The position numbers and the translations under genes are program-made. Below the pieces are notes generated by a model. That model worked only from the letters and a program-made list of their open reading frames with translations, was not told where the DNA came from and searched no databases. This document shows, piece after piece, positions 37,001 to 49,226 of a stretch of 64,000 nt of DNA (position 1 is its first letter; each line of letters begins with the position of its first letter). Origin of the DNA: Entomortierella parvispora (taxonomy: Eukaryota > Mortierellomycota > Mortierellomycetes > Mortierellales > Mortierellaceae); NCBI GenBank assembly GCA_963573315.1, contig OY752146.1:124001-188000 (forward strand), read 5' to 3'.

Positions 37001-40000
37001 CTCAAATTCCTCTATCGTCGTTGTTTGCTTCACCTGGTCTCTCCGCTTTTGCTGCAATCGTCAAAGAGCAAATACTGCTGAAAGACACAGTGCTCCCTGA
37101 TATAACACCAATTTCCCGTGAGGATATGTTGCCTCTCTCGTTTGCACAACAGCGTCTATGGTTCCTTGCTCAACTCGAAGGAGTAAGCGATACCTACCAT
37201 ATACCATTAGGTGTTCGCCTGAGAGGAATATTGGACCAGTCAGCATGGAGGCAATCAATGGACGATTTGTATTCCCGCCACGAGGCACTCCGCTCTGTTT
37301 TCGTCAACCTCAACGGACAGCCTACAGTGCGCATATTACCGGTTGAAGGTAGTGTACTGAAGTTGGCAGTAGCACTGCACTATTGAAAATGAACAAAGTA
37401 TTATGTCTGTTATTGACAGCTACTTGTACTCTGCGCTTTAGCAATGCCCTTGCGGTGCATCGACTTACGAGGCACGGACCATCTGGATATTGAACTAGAA
37501 AAATTGTGTATTGATGAGGCGCGCACATCGTTCGACTTGGTGCAGGGACCTCTTATTCGTTCAATGTTGATACAAATCGCCGATGATGAGCATGTCCTTC
37601 TCATTACGCAGCATCACATTGTCTCCGATGGATGGTCCTTGGCCATCATGCAGCGTGAATTAAGTGTGCTTTATACTAGCTACTGCAGTGGCGAGTCCAC
37701 TCCCTTACCACAGCTTACAATTCAGTACCCAGACTACGCAGCGTGGCAACGACAATGGCTCTCTATCGACCGACTCAAAGAGCAAGGCGACTACTGGCGC
37801 TCCACACTGTCAGACGCTCCAGTGCTTCTTGATCTCCCGACCGACAGATCCCGCCCTCCTCAGCAGTCCTTCAAGGGATCTCAAGTACAAATTGTCCTCG
37901 GACCAGAGATTACTGACGCCCTCAAGCGACTTTGTCGCCAGTGTGGAGTGACGTTGTTCATGACCATTTTGACGGCATGGGCTGTAGTCCTATCCAAGTT
38001 GTCAGGCCAGGATGATGTTGTTATTGGTACTCCAAGTGCCAATCGCAGCCGTCAAGAAATCGAGTCTTTGATCGGATTCTTTGTGAACACTCTCGCGTTA
38101 CGTGTTGATCTGTCGGGCGAACCGAGCACGCTAGATCTTTTGGAGCGTGTCCGGCGAGGCACTTTAGCCGCATACGCCAACCAAGACTTGCCGTTCGAGC
38201 AGGTTGTTGAGATCGTGCAGCCTCCTCGCAGGATGGATCGGACCCCGTTGTTCCAAGTGATGTTTGCATGGCAGAACAACGAGCTCGGCAAATGGGATCT
38301 GCCAGGATTACAGGTGACAGATCACGACCCGGACCATGATATCGCGAAGTTTGACCTGACACTCGATCTATGGGAGTCGGATGGCGGAATAGCTGGAAAC
38401 TTGGGATATGCATTGTCGCTCTTCGATCGGTCGACAATTGAGAGGCATATTGGCTACCTAGTTACAGTGCTTGAGCAGATGGCATCCAACTCAGAATTGT
38501 CCATCGCTGCTGTCGACATGGTATCTGCAAATGAACGCACACTTCTACTTGAGGCATGGAATGATACTCTTGCGGACTATTCCACTGAGCTCTGCCTTCA
38601 CCAGCTGTTCGAGAAGCAAGTCGAACGTACGCCAAACGCCATCGCTATCGCGTGTGCAGATCATTCTTTGACGTATTCTGAACTAAATGAGCGTGCCAAC
38701 GTCTTGGCTCACCGACTCATGGAACTCAACGTTCAACCTGACAATCTTGTAGCCATCTGTGTTGAGCGAGCGCCTTCCGTGGTGATTGCGATTCTTGCTG
38801 TTCTCAAGACCGGAGGTGCTTACGTGCCACTTGATCCGCTCCATGCAAGCAATCGACTGAGAGAAATCATGAGCGACGCAGCACCGACTATCCTGATCGC
38901 GGACCAAGCTGGCCGAAATGCTCTTGGCCAGGCTACGATCTCAGCTTTGACGGTCCTGGATCCAAACGTCATTGAAGATCGTCCCAAATCGAACCCATCA
39001 ATCCCGACCCTGAGCTCGAGTCATCTGGCATACGTCATTTACACATCTGGAACGACTGGCAGGCCAAAAGGGGTGATGGTCGAGCACCAAGGAGTCGTCA
39101 ATCTCATCGAGCATCGACAAAAGCACCTCCAAGTCCAACCGTCCAGTCGAATGTCCCAGTTCTTTTCTACCAGTTTCGACCCAAGCGTGTGTGAGATCTT
39201 TGGCTCACTGTGCTTCGGTGGAAGCTTGCACTTGCTGCAGGAGAGTATCCGTCAGGATCGACATCGGCTGTGGAGCTACCTGGAGCAGCATCTCATTACT
39301 CATGCGAGCTTCATCCCCAGTATGCTCCAAGACTGCGGAGACTTGCCGCCTCTCAGTACGTTAAGTAAGCTTGTGATTGGTGGAGAGCCGCTTACAGCTA
39401 CACTCGCTCAGAAAGTTCGCGTAATTGTGCCCAACGGCACAATCGTCAACGAGTATGGCCCCACGGAGACAACTGTAGCCGCGCTGGCTTGGGAATACTC
39501 TGAGATTGGACCTAACGACATGGCCCCGATTGGCCGACCACTTGCGAACAAGCGGGTATATCTTCTGGATACGCACGGCAACCCAGTGCCGTTGGGTGCC
39601 TTGGGAGAAATTTACATCGGAGGTGTCGGAGTTGCAAGAGGTTACCTAAGCCGGCCCGAGTTGACCGCCGAGAAATTCATACCAGACCCGTTTTCGAGCG
39701 CGCCTGATGCTCGGATGTACAGGACTGGGGACATGGCGCGTCACTTGCCTGATGGTAACATTGTGTGTCTAGGTCGCAATGACGATCAAGTCAAGATCCG
39801 TGGATTTCGAATCGAACTTGGAGAGATTGAGGCACGTCTTTCAGAGCATCCGTTAGTGTCCGAGGCTGTGGTCATTGTCCTGGGTGAAGGCAACGACAAG
39901 CGACTTGTCGCCTACGTGATCCCTAATCTGGATTATCAGGCTTCCCGAGGTATGGATCAAGTTACATGAAAGGGATAATCTATGTGGGCTTAAGGGAATG

Positions 40001-43000
40001 TTTACTGAGTGACTACATCTCTATACCTTCTTAGCATCCGGTGTGAGTCAACTGTCTCTGACACTTCGATCACATCTGGTGGGGCGGTTGCCAGATTATA
40101 TGGTTCCTGCCGCAGTTGTGAGAATGGACGCGTTTCCATTGACTCCTAATGGCAAGCTGGACCGACGGGCACTTCCTGCACCAGGCGACGATGACTTTGC
40201 TCGACAAGAGTACGAGGCACCACAAGGAGAGATTGAAAATGCACTGGCGACAATTTGGGCGGAGTTATTGCATCTGGAGCGTGTAAGCCGAAATGACAGC
40301 TTTTTTGCTCTAGGAGGTCACTCTCTTCTGGCTGTGCGGATGATCTCGCACCTTCATAGACTTGGCTACTCCGTCTCTGTTCGAGCGCTATTTGATACGC
40401 CGACACTATCTGTGCTTGCTCAGTCAATTGGTCAACATCGTGATGTCGTGGCCCCTCCCAACCTGATCACACCTGGTGTTACCCACATCTCGCCAGAGAT
40501 GTTGCCGTTAATTAACCTTACCCAGCCTGAGATTGATCATATTGTTCAGTGTGTACCTGGCGGTATGGCCAATATCCAGGACATCTATGCCTTGTCGCCA
40601 TTACAGGACGGTATCCTGTTTCACCATCTACTGGCGAGGAGTCGAGACCCTTACTTGCTGTATTCCTCCATGGCTTTTGACAGCAGAGAATCACTTGACC
40701 GGTACTTGACTGTAATGCAGAAGATGGTCAATCGCCATGACATTTTGCGAACAGCCTTCGTATGGGAAAATCTAACGACTCCGGTCCAGGTCGTGTGGCG
40801 CGATGCTCCGCTGTCGATAACTGAACTCAAGTTGGATTCGGTGGACGGACCAATTAGTGAGCAGCTCAAGAGCATGTTTGATTCTTTGCACCATCGCATC
40901 GATCTTTCACAGGCTCCATTGATTCGCTTTATGATTGTACAAGACGGTGGAGATCGCTGGGTCTTGGTCAAGCTGCTACATCATCTCATTGGCGATCATT
41001 CAACACTAGAGGGAATGGAGATTGAGATCAAAGAATTTTCAGAAGGACGGGGAGATACACTTCCTCCAACGTACCCCTACCGCAATCTTATCGCCCAGAT
41101 GCGATTAGGAACTAGTGAGAAAGCTCACGAGCAGTTTTTCAGGAACATGTTGAGTGAAATCGACACTCCCGCATTGCCGTTTGGACTAGCCGATGTTCTT
41201 GGGGATGGAGCCGAGGTCACAGAGTGGCACATAATGTTGCCCCAGGAATTGAACAACCGACTGCGGCCGCAAGCCAGTAGGCTTGGCGTCAGTCTTGCCA
41301 GTCTGTGTCATGTTGCATGGGGCCAGGTGATTGCTCGCACAAGCGGTCAGCAACGCGTAGTATTCGGCACTGTGCTCTTTGGACGCATGCAAGGGTTTAT
41401 TGGCTCCAACCAGGCTCTGGGACTTTTCATTAACACACTGCCTCTTCGCGTGAATCTTGACAAGAGCAGTGTTGAGGCGACAGTCCAAGCAACCCACACA
41501 CAGCTGGCGTCTCTACTTGAACATGAGCATGCCTCATTAGCGCTTGCACAACGCTGCAGTAGTGTCCCATCTGGAATGCCTCTGTTCAGCTCATTGATGA
41601 ACTACCGCCATAACACGGTCCCAACTAATGATAGCAACGACGCATCTGGCAGGACATATCTTGAAAGCCATGAGCGCAGTAATTATCCAATCGTTATGTC
41701 AGTAGAAGACTACGGTACCGCCCTTGGAGTAACCGCTAAAGTTGTACAACCATTGGACTCTGCTCGCGTCTGTAGCTACATGCAGGAGGCACTAATCAGC
41801 TTGGCAGATGCGCTCGAGAGCGACCCCGGTATGCCAGCATCACAGTTGGAGGTGCTGCCAATAGATGAACGCGAGACGCTGCTGAGAGGATGGAACGCAA
41901 CACATGAGGACTATCCCACCGATCTCTGCCTCCATCACCTCTTTGAGCAGCAGGTTGAGCGAACCCCGGATGCCATTGCTGTCGTGTACGAGAACCAAAT
42001 TTTGACGTATACCGAGGTGAACACGCGAGCCAATTGCTTAGCTCATCAACTCATCAGCCTTGGTGTCCAACCTGATGTTCTTGTTGCGATCTGTGTTAAA
42101 AGATCTCCAGCCATGATTATCGGCATTCTGGCAATTATGAAGGCTGGCGGTGCCTACGTGCCTCTTGATCCGTTCTATGCAAGCGATCGTTTGACAGATA
42201 TCATCAGCGATGCGGCACCGACCATTCTGATTGCGGACCAAGCCGGTAGGAATGCGCTAAAAATGTCCATTCCCAAGTCCGTGACTGTGCTCGACCCAAA
42301 TGAGCCCAATCCCAATCAAGCACCCACCAGCAAGCCAAATGTTGCTCAGTTGACTTCTCGTCATCTTGCCTATGTCATCTACACGTCTGGATCCACAGGA
42401 AAGCCCAAAGGAGTCATGCTGGAACACCAGGGAGCTGTCAATCTTGTCTACAAGCGTCCTAAGCACTTTGAAATCCACACTCAGAGCCGAGTTTTGCAGA
42501 ATACTTCATTGAGTTTTGACCACAGTGTGTCCGAGATATTCACGACCCTGCATTGCGGTGCCAGTCTTTACCTGCTTCAGGACGACATTCGACTCGATAG
42601 ACCTCGTCTGTGGGAGTTTTTGGCACGAAATGCAATCACCCACATTAGCTTCACCCCCACACTGCTCCAGGACTGCAAGGGTTTAGTGGCATTAGAGTCG
42701 CTGCGAACATTCATTGTCATGGGAGAGACGATGCCGCCTCACCTTCCAGTGCTTCTAAAAACCACAGCACCCAACAGTATCGTCATAAATTCATATGGGC
42801 CTACAGAGACATCTGTTTCTACGACTCTATGGAAGTGGCACTCGAACTTCAACGGAGATATAGTACCAATTGGCAGACCCCTTCCCAACAAGGCCATCTA
42901 CCTGCTGGACGCTCACGGCAGTCCGGTGCCCATGGGAGCCATTGGAGAGATGTATATTGGCGGAGCTGGTGTGGCCCGAGGGTACTTGAACAGGCCAGAG

Positions 43001-46000
43001 TTGACAGCCGAGAAATTCATACCAGACCCGTTTTCAAGCGCACCTGATGCTCGGATGTACAGGACTGGGGACATGGCGCGGTATCTTCCTGATGGAAATC
43101 TTATTCATATGGGTCGCAATGACAATCAAGTCAAGATCCGTGGATTTCGAATCGAACTTGGAGAGATTGAGGCACGTCTTTCGGAGCATCCATTGGTGTC
43201 CGAGGCTGTAGTCATTGTCCTGGGTGAAGGCAACGACAAGCGACTTGTTTCCTACGTGATCCCTAATCTGGATTATCAGGCTTCCCGAGGTATGGATCAA
43301 GTTACATGAAAGGGATAATCTATGTGGGCTTAAGGGAATGTTTACTGAGTGACTACATCTCTATACCTTCTTAGCATCCGGTGTGAGTCAACTGTCTCTG
43401 ACACTTCGATCACATCTGGTGGGGCGGTTGCCAGATTATATGGTTCCTGCCGCAATTGTGAGAATGGACGCGTTTCCATTGACTCCTAATGGCAAGCTGG
43501 ACCGACGGGCACTTCCTGCACCAGGCGACGATGACTTTGCTCGACAAGAGTACGAGGCACCACAAGGAGAGATTGAAAATGCACTGGCGACAATTTGGGC
43601 GGAGTTATTGCATCTGGAGCGTGTAAGCCGAAATGACAGCTTTTTTGCTCTAGGAGGTCACTCTCTTCTGGCTGTGCGGATGATCTCGCACCTTCATAGA
43701 CTTGGCTACTCCGTCTCTGTTCGAGCGCTATTTGATACGCCGACACTATCTGTGCTTGCTCAGTCAATTGGTCAACATCGTGATGTCGTGGCCCCTCCCA
43801 ACCTGATCACACCTGGTGTTACCCACATCTCGCCAGAGATGTTGCCGTTAATTGACCTTACCCAGCCTGAGCTTGATCATATTGTTCAGTGTGTACCTGG
43901 CGGTGTGGCCAATATCCAGGACATCTACGCACTGTCACCAGCGCAAAATGGCACGTTGTTCCACCATCTGCTGCCAAAGAGTGGAGACCCTTACCTGCTT
44001 TATACCTCTATGGCTTATGACAACAGAGAGTCACTAGACCAGTACCTGACTGCCATGCAAAAGATGGTCAATCGCCATGACATTTTGCGAACAGCCTTCG
44101 TGTGGGAGAATCTATCCACCGCGGCGCAGGTCGTCTGGCGCGATGCTCCGCTGTCGATCACTGAACTCAAGTTGGATCCAGTGGACGGGCCAATTAGTGA
44201 GCAGCTCAAGGGCATGTTTGACCCTCTTCATCATAGTATCGATCTTTCACAGGCTCCATTGATTCGCTTTGTGATTGCGCAAGAAAGCGACATGCGCTGG
44301 ATCCTAGTTGAGCTGTATCATCATATGATCGGTGACCACACCACATTTGATATAATCGATGTCGAAGTCCAAGCGCTCTCAGTAGGACGTGGAGATACTC
44401 TTCCTCCGGCATACCCCTACCGCAATCTTATTGCCCAAGTGCGTTTAGGAACGAGCGAGGACGATCAAGAGCAGTTTTTCAAGAACATGCTGGGTGAAAT
44501 CGACACGCCTACACTACCATTTGGACTAGCCGATGTTCTCGGGGATGGAGCTGAGGTCACAGAGTTGCACATGATGCTGCCCCAGGAATTGAACAACCGA
44601 CTCCGACCGCAAGCCAGTAGGCTTGGCGTCAGTCTTGCCAGTCTGTGTCATGTTGCATGGGGCCAGGTGATTGCTCGCACGAGCGGTCAGCAACGTGTAG
44701 TATTCGGCACTGTGCTCTTTGGACGCATGCAAGGATCCACTAGTTCCAACGAAGCTCTGGGGCTTTTTGTTAACACACTTCCAGTTCGTGTGGATCTCGA
44801 CAACAGCAGTGTCGAAGCAACAGTCCGAGCTACTCATGCTCAATTGGCTGCGCTACTTGAGCATGAGCATGCCTCACTAGCGCTTGCGCAACGCTGCAGT
44901 AGTGTCCCCGCAGGGATGCCTGTATTCAGCTCAGTTTTGAACTACCGCCACAATAAGGCTCTAAGGAACAATATCGATGACAAATCTGGCGTTGAGATTA
45001 TTGAAGTTCATGAGCGCAACAACTATCCATTTGTGATGGCAGTTGAGGACTATGGTACAGCGCTAGGAATAACGTCCCAAATAGTACGGGTATTGAACTC
45101 TGCTAACGTCTGTGGCTACATGCAGGAGGCACTATTCAGCTTGGCAGATGCGCTCGAGAGCGACCCCGGTATGCCAGCATCACAGTTGGAGGTGCTGCCA
45201 ATGGATGAACGCAAGATGTTGTTGCAGGAGTGGAATGCGACCACAGAGAGCTATCCTGACGATCTCTGCATCCATCATCTCTTTGAGCAGCAAGTTGAGC
45301 GAACCCCAGAAGCCGTTGCTGTCGTGTTCGAGGACCAGACCCTGACGTATGCCGAGGTGAACACGCGAGCCAATTTCTTAGCTGATCAACTCATTGGCCT
45401 TTGTGTCCAGCCTGACGATCTTGTCGCTATCTGTGTTGAGCGATCTCCAGCAATGATTATCGGCATTCTGGCTATTATGAAGGCTGGTGCTGCCTACGTG
45501 CCTCTTGATCCGTTCTTTGCAAGCGATCGTTTGCGAGATATTCTCCATGACACTGCACCTGTCTGCTTGGTGGCTGACAAAGTTGGAAAAACTGCGCTAG
45601 GCGAGGCGGCAATCACAGCTTTAACGGTCCTGGATCCAAACATTATTGAAAATCGTCCCAAATCGAACCCATCAATCCCGATCCTGAACTCCCGTCATCT
45701 GGCATACGTCATTTACACATCAGGAACAAGTGGCAAGCCAAAAGGAGTGCTGATCGAGCACCATGGAGTCGTCAATCTCATCGAACATCGACAAAAGTAC
45801 CTCCAAGTCCAACCGTCCAGTCGAATGTCCCAGTTCTTTTCTACCAGTTTCGACCCAAGCGTGTGTGAGATCTTTGGCTCACTGTGCTTCGGTGGAAGCT
45901 TGCACTTGCTGCAGGAGAGTATCCGTCAGGATCGACATCAGCTGTGGAGCTACCTGGAGCAGCATCTCATTACTCATGCGAGCTTCATCCCCAGTATGCT

Positions 46001-47874
46001 CCAAGACTGCGGAGACTTGCCGCCTCTCAGTACGTTAAGTAAGCTTGTGATTGGTGGAGAGCCGCTTACAGCTACACTCGCTCAGAAAGTTCGCGTAATT
46101 GTGCCCAACGGCACAGTCGTCAACGAGTATGGCCCCACGGAGACAACTGTGGCCGCTCTGGCTTGGGAATACTCTGAAATTGGACCTAACGACATGGCCC
46201 CGATTGGCCGACCACTTGCGAACAAGCGGGTATACCTTTTGGATACACACGGCAATCCAGTGCCGTTGGGTGCCTTGGGAGAAATTTATATCGGAGGCGT
46301 CGGAGTTGCAAGAGGTTACCTAAACAGACCAGAGTTGACCGCTGAGAAATTCATCCCGGACCCGTTTTCGAGCGTACCTGATGCTAGGATTTACAGGACT
46401 GGGGACATGGGACGTCACTTACCTGACGGCAACGTGGTGTGCCTAGGTCGCAATGATGATCAAGTCAAGATCCGTGGCTTTCGAATTGAACTTGGAGAGA
46501 TTGAGGGTCGTCTTTCAGAGCATCCGCTAGTGTCAGAAGCTGTCGTGATTGTTCTTGGTGGAGGCAACAACAAGCGACTTGTTGCCTACGTGATTGCTAA
46601 TCTGGATCATCAGGCTACCCAAGGTATGTATCAAGTTACATGAAAGGGATAATCTATATGGGCTTAAGGGAATGTTTACTAAATGACGACATCTCTATAC
46701 CTTCCTAGCATTCGGTGAGATTCAGCTGTCTCTGACACTTCGGTCGCATCTGGTGGGGCTGTTGCCAGATTACATGGTCCCAGCCGCGTTTGTGAAAATG
46801 GACGCGTTTCCATTGACTCCTAATGGCAAGCTGGACCGACGGGCGCTTCCTGAACCAGGGGATGATGACTTTGCTCGTCAGGACTTTGAAGCGCCTCAAG
46901 GAGAGATTGAGAATGTACTTGCAAGCATCTGGATGGAGCTACTCAATGTTGAAAAAATTGGAAGGAACGATAGTTTCTTTGTCTTGGGTGGCCACTCGTT
47001 GCTGGCTGTAAGGATGATTACTCGTATACGTACGATGTTGGGTTTTGACTTGACTCTGCGCACGCTGTATGAGTTGTCGACAATTGCAGAACTGGCGCCA
47101 CGATTACTTGCCACAGGAGTATCACAGGAGGAATCTTTCGACGTGCTGCTCCCCATCAAGACCCAGGGAACTCGACCCCCGTTGTTCTGTATCCACCCTT
47201 CAACTGGACTTAGCTGGTGCTACACCGGGCTGGCGACACGCTTACACCCAGACCAGCCTCTCTATGGTCTTCAAGCACGCGGATTCATTGAAGGTCAAGA
47301 AAAAGCATCGAATCTCGATGACATGGTAGTTGATTACATAAGTCAAGTTCGCCATGTCCAACCCCATGGACCTTATCACCTGCTAGGATACTCCTTCGGA
47401 GGTTTAGTTGCTCACGCGATGGCTGTATATCTGGAGAAACAAGGCGAAAGAGTGGGCTTAGTCGCGATGATGGACACGTATGCAGATTATCATGTTCGAG
47501 AGGAGCGGCAACCTCGTGGGGATGAAGAGGAGCACGACTTTATTCAAGTACTTGTGGGCAACAAGGAGATGTATTCACCGGATCTGATCAACCCTTTCTT
47601 GGAGAAGGCGCCCATCATCGTTAACAACAACAACCGGATCGGTCGTCTTCAGGCTCCCGGCGTATTTAATGGTGGCCTACTCATTTTCCGCGCGACCGTA
47701 AAGAAAACAGACTCTGGGCGGTTGATATCTCTCAGTGACTGGAAACCTTTTGCCCTTGGGTCAATTGAGATCTGTGACATTGAGTGCGAGCACAATCATA
47801 TGGATATGCCAGAGCACATGGCCAAGATCAGCCGAATCCTCAATCTCAAGATGGATGGGTCTCACGAGAAGTAA
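31013..47874 (+). CDS. Five-module bacterial-type nonribosomal peptide synthetase with thioesterase
   Basis: Assembles a pentapeptide on enzyme-bound phosphopantetheine and releases it through a C-terminal thioesterase. Exons: tentative 31013-31129, then 31235-36596, 36668-37348, 37442-39949, 40035-43289, 43375-46623 and 46709-47874; all phases agree, giving about 5,445 residues (about 5,400 without the tentative first exon). Order: partial C, A1-T1; dual E/C, A2-T2; LCL, A3-T3; dual E/C, A4-T4; dual E/C, A5-T5, TE. Every T domain has LGGHS; every A domain has YTSGxxGxPKGV, YGPTE and the A10 lysine. E/C domains carry the extra HH motif (FHHLMATEGDP) plus HHLIGDH; the third-module C has HHIVSDGWS. 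Predicted D residues at 1, 3 and 4. Size and style match the bacterial-like cyclopentapeptide synthetases described from Mortierella alpina (malpibaldin, malpicyclin); which one, if either, cannot be told here. Confidence 0.9.
31235..33700 (+). other. Synthetase module 1: truncated C, A1, T1
   Basis: 31262-31910 matches only the C-terminal half of a condensation domain (LPTDRLRVPQQS onward); the catalytic HHxxxDG half is missing, so it cannot condense. A1 spans about 31960-33430; by alignment to GrsA the pocket residues read D-S-W-G-I-F-D-V-S-K, which I cannot assign to a substrate. T1 serine lies in LGGHS at about 33560-33574. The next domain is an E/C, so residue 1 should be epimerised to D. 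Confidence 0.7.
33701..37060 (+). other. Synthetase module 2: dual E/C, A2, T2
   Basis: E/C about 33750-35150 with FHHLMATEGDP and HHLIGDHD. A2 about 35210-36800, split by intron 36597-36667; pocket read by eye D-T-C-I-V-C-E-V-A-K. T2 LGGHS at about 36946-36960. The following condensation domain is of LCL type, so residue 2 should stay L. Confidence 0.7.
37061..40430 (+). other. Synthetase module 3: LCL, A3, T3
   Basis: The only plain LCL domain (SFAQQRLWFLAQLEG; HHIVSDGWS), about 37090-38540, and the only condensation domain with an intron (37349-37441). A3 about 38590-40170, split by intron 39950-40034; pocket D-P-C-S-V-G-E-V-A-K. T3 at about 40312. The next domain is E/C, so residue 3 should be D. 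Confidence 0.7.
39950..40034 (+). other. Intron copied with modules (identical to 43290-43374)
   Basis: This 85-base intron and the one at 43290-43374 are identical as far as I can compare, starting GTATGGATCAAGTTACATGA and ending CTATACCTTCTTAG. The introns at 36597 and 46624 occupy the same place between the A-domain body and the A10 motif and are clearly related but diverged. The donor in the second module has moved about 16 bases because the ancestral GGTATG was lost there. Confidence 0.85.
40431..43770 (+). other. Synthetase module 4: dual E/C, A4, T4
   Basis: E/C about 40480-41880; its first motif reads FHHLLARSRDP, with the usual GD replaced by RD, while HHLIGDHS is intact. A4 about 41930-43510, split by intron 43290-43374; pocket D-H-S-S-I-M-S-V-S-K, the most divergent of the five. 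T4 at about 43652. Next domain is E/C, so residue 4 should be D. Confidence 0.7.
43771..47874 (+). other. Synthetase module 5: dual E/C, A5, T5, thioesterase
   Basis: E/C about 43820-45230 (FHHLLPKSGDP; HHMIGDHT). A5 about 45280-46850, split by intron 46624-46708; its pocket is the same as A3 (D-P-C-S-V-G-E-V-A-K), so positions 3 and 5 probably take the same residue. T5 LGGHS at about 46987. Thioesterase 47140-47874 has the nucleophile in GYSFG (47386-47400), an Asp in MMDTY and a candidate His in CEHNHMDM. Module 5 is last, so residue 5 should remain L. Confidence 0.75.
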
Positions 47875-48836
47875 AGAATGAAGTGTATTTAGATATGTAG
47901 AGGAATAAACAGGGGATTATGATCAAATGGATGAACCCCCACTCTGAGTACGTTGACGTAACCCCGTTCATTGTAACTTCGACCTCGGCAAGTCTCCTCG
48001 CCAAATCTGTGAATCCTGTTCCGTCCGTACCTTCTGAGAGGGAAAGTGAACGTGGCCGAGAAAAAGTGTCCGAGATTCCTGCTGAGAGTGAGAACTGTTA
48101 TGAAAATGCTCTCACAATTCGGTAACCATTCGTAGTAAACTGAAGAAGGCGGAGTGGAACATGTGGCCGCTTGCTGCCAGCGATTCCGGTTCTGGCTTCC
48201 AGAGACTGGAGTCTTTCGATGTGGCAAATAAATGAGAATTCATTAACACAGAGCAGAAAAACTGGTGCACCCCGTGCTGTGATCTCATTGATTATTTGCA
48301 TAACGGATGAAGAACTGCACCAGGATGATTCCAGCTTCCTGCTACGTCTTCCAGTTTGCTTTCTGTGAGGGGGTGTCATTGGGTGCCAAGAGGATTGTTC
48401 AAATTAGACATCATCACAAGCGCCGCCCAACGAGGTAATGGTCACCTGCAATTTTCATTGGGCAGAATCGTAGGGGACGACATGCTCAAGTGTTGGTTAG
48501 GGGAGGAGGAGGTGATGATGATGATGATGGTGGTAATGGTGAGAGGTCGGGGAAGAAGGTCGGAGGAAGGTCGGGGAGGAAATTGGTGAAGAAAAATCGC
48601 CGACAAAACAGAGTTCGTTTCAACGGGCTGGCAACCCCTCACAATCTATTTCGTTCTTGGGCAATGCAGCAGATCCCGAGGACAGCTCAAAACTTTATGA
48701 ACAAGCGGACAAGTCCCTCTAGTATAGTGTTCTAGTCGCGGTGTGTTCCCAGCTACAGTGTCAGATCTGCACCAGTCAATCGCCCATCAATTGGACCTTG
48801 TTGTGCACCACCGACTGCTCCCTTATCTGTCGCTCA
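47875..48836. other. Intergenic region downstream of the synthetase
   Basis: An AATAAAC signal lies at about 47902. A GATGATGATG/ GAGGAGG-rich simple stretch occurs at 48500-48590. No tailoring, transport or regulatory gene is seen. ORFs are short. Confidence 0.45.
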
Positions 48837-49190
48837 CTACTCTTGGTTCTTGCTATTGTTGATCCTTGCGAGTTCCAAAGCCCGGGCATGTTGGCGCTTT
48901 TCACGAATGAGTTCCATCAGCTCTCGGGTCAAGTTGGACTTGTAACTCGCTAGAGAGTACGAATTAACCCAGATGCACAAGACAGTAGGATGTTGATTGT
49001 CCCGCAACGGGGGAAGATCAGAGACGGGCTTCGAACGAGAATGGGTTTTCGAGGAGGAGTTGCTTATCCAGGAAGAACCTTTTAAACTAATGTTATCGTC
49101 TGAGTCGTCCACCGCCGGTTTCAGGTTTTTGACAAGTTCCAAGGCTTCTGTGACCGCGAGAATCTGCTCGGCAAGATCTTCAAACGACAT
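48837..49190 (-). CDS. Hypothetical small protein
   Basis: Open frame of 117 residues starting MSFEDLAEQILAVTEALELV; an upstream Met (MFTTSAVLLPN, 49226) is possible. The N-terminus is acidic and helical, the middle is Ser-rich with basic residues (SNSSSKTHSRSK), and the C-terminus is a charged helix (RELMELIREKRQHARALELAR). A short coiled coil is possible. No family recognised. The codon pattern looks natural but the only support is the frame and helical character. Confidence 0.35.
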   Translation of the reverse strand: MSFEDLAEQILAVTEALELVKNLKPAVDDSDDNISLKGSSWISNSSSKTHSRSKPVSDLPPLRDNQHPTVLCIWVNSYSLASYKSNLTRELMELIREKRQHARALELARINNSKNQE

Positions 49191-49226
49191 GTTTGGTAAA
49201 AGAACGGCTGAGGTGGTGAACATTGT

